This document shows positions 5,521 to 5,523 of a stretch of DNA of 5,523 nt, one piece after another (the stretch's first letter is position 1; the number at the start of each line of letters is the position of its first letter). Under the pieces are notes generated by a model. It was not told where the DNA came from. It worked only from the letters and a program-made list of their open reading frames with translations, and ran no database searches. Origin of the DNA: Bacteroidales bacterium. GTDB taxonomy: Bacteria; Bacteroidota; Bacteroidia; Bacteroidales; JAOZQN01. The translations under genes were made by a program, and so were the position numbers. The stretch lies in NCBI GenBank assembly GCA_029938985.1, contig JAOZTW010000377.1, positions 1 to 5,523 on the forward strand, read 5' to 3'.

Positions 5521-5523
5521 TAA

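Larger units (their letters stand above)
5141..5523. other. Right-hand upstream region without a convincing gene
   Basis: This 383-bp stretch is strongly AT-rich and holds the minus-strand promoter (5393-5428), a long presumed leader, the palindrome at 5235-5250 and a possible plus-strand promoter near the right end. The only reading frame of note is a 24-codon minus-strand frame, 5233-5159 (starts MIFKRANKQVEW, ends in a hydrophobic run). It is too short to call as a gene in DNA this AT-rich. No tRNA or riboswitch-like fold was recognised. Confidence 0.6.

Overview
The window comes from an AT-rich member of the Bacteroidota. Three things support this: a type IX secretion system (T9SS) type B sorting domain, a type A sorting domain and a PorP/SprF-family protein lie side by side; the starts have A-rich leaders without a Shine-Dalgarno sequence; and a TAnnTTTG-type promoter element is present. 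Genus and species cannot be read from this stretch.

All four genes lie on the minus strand, so the window reads right to left. Bases 5523-5141 hold a long upstream region with a good Bacteroidota-type promoter at 5393-5428, a small palindrome, and hints of a divergent plus-strand promoter for a gene beyond the right edge. The genes follow in order: (1) 5140-4325, a small exported PKD-domain protein with a type B C-terminal sorting domain; (2) 4228-2771, a PorP/SprF-type outer membrane barrel fused through a coiled coil to an OmpA peptidoglycan-binding domain; (3) 2774-2259, a short T9SS type A sorting-domain protein overlapping gene 2 by four bases (ATGA); (4) 2243-336, a 635-residue fibre-like protein with NW-repeats, YadA-type head repeats, a peptidase-S74-like intramolecular chaperone region and a terminal coiled coil. 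A weak terminator-like hairpin follows gene 4. Bases 50-198 then hold a MITE-like foldback element with about 29-bp inverted repeats and CTAG at both ends.

The layout suggests one transcription unit that makes and exports a set of surface proteins. The type B protein is the likely client of the adjacent PorP/SprF-OmpA fusion. The type A protein would use the core T9SS. The fibre protein has no recognisable T9SS signal and may be a trimeric surface structure. All four products start with a signal peptide whose predicted cleavage leaves glutamine at the mature N-terminus. Between genes 1 and 2 are a perfect hairpin across the stop codon and a four-copy heptamer repeat, which could set unequal expression within the unit. 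The most notable points are the PorP-OmpA fusion, the fibre protein travelling with T9SS genes, and the MITE-like element.
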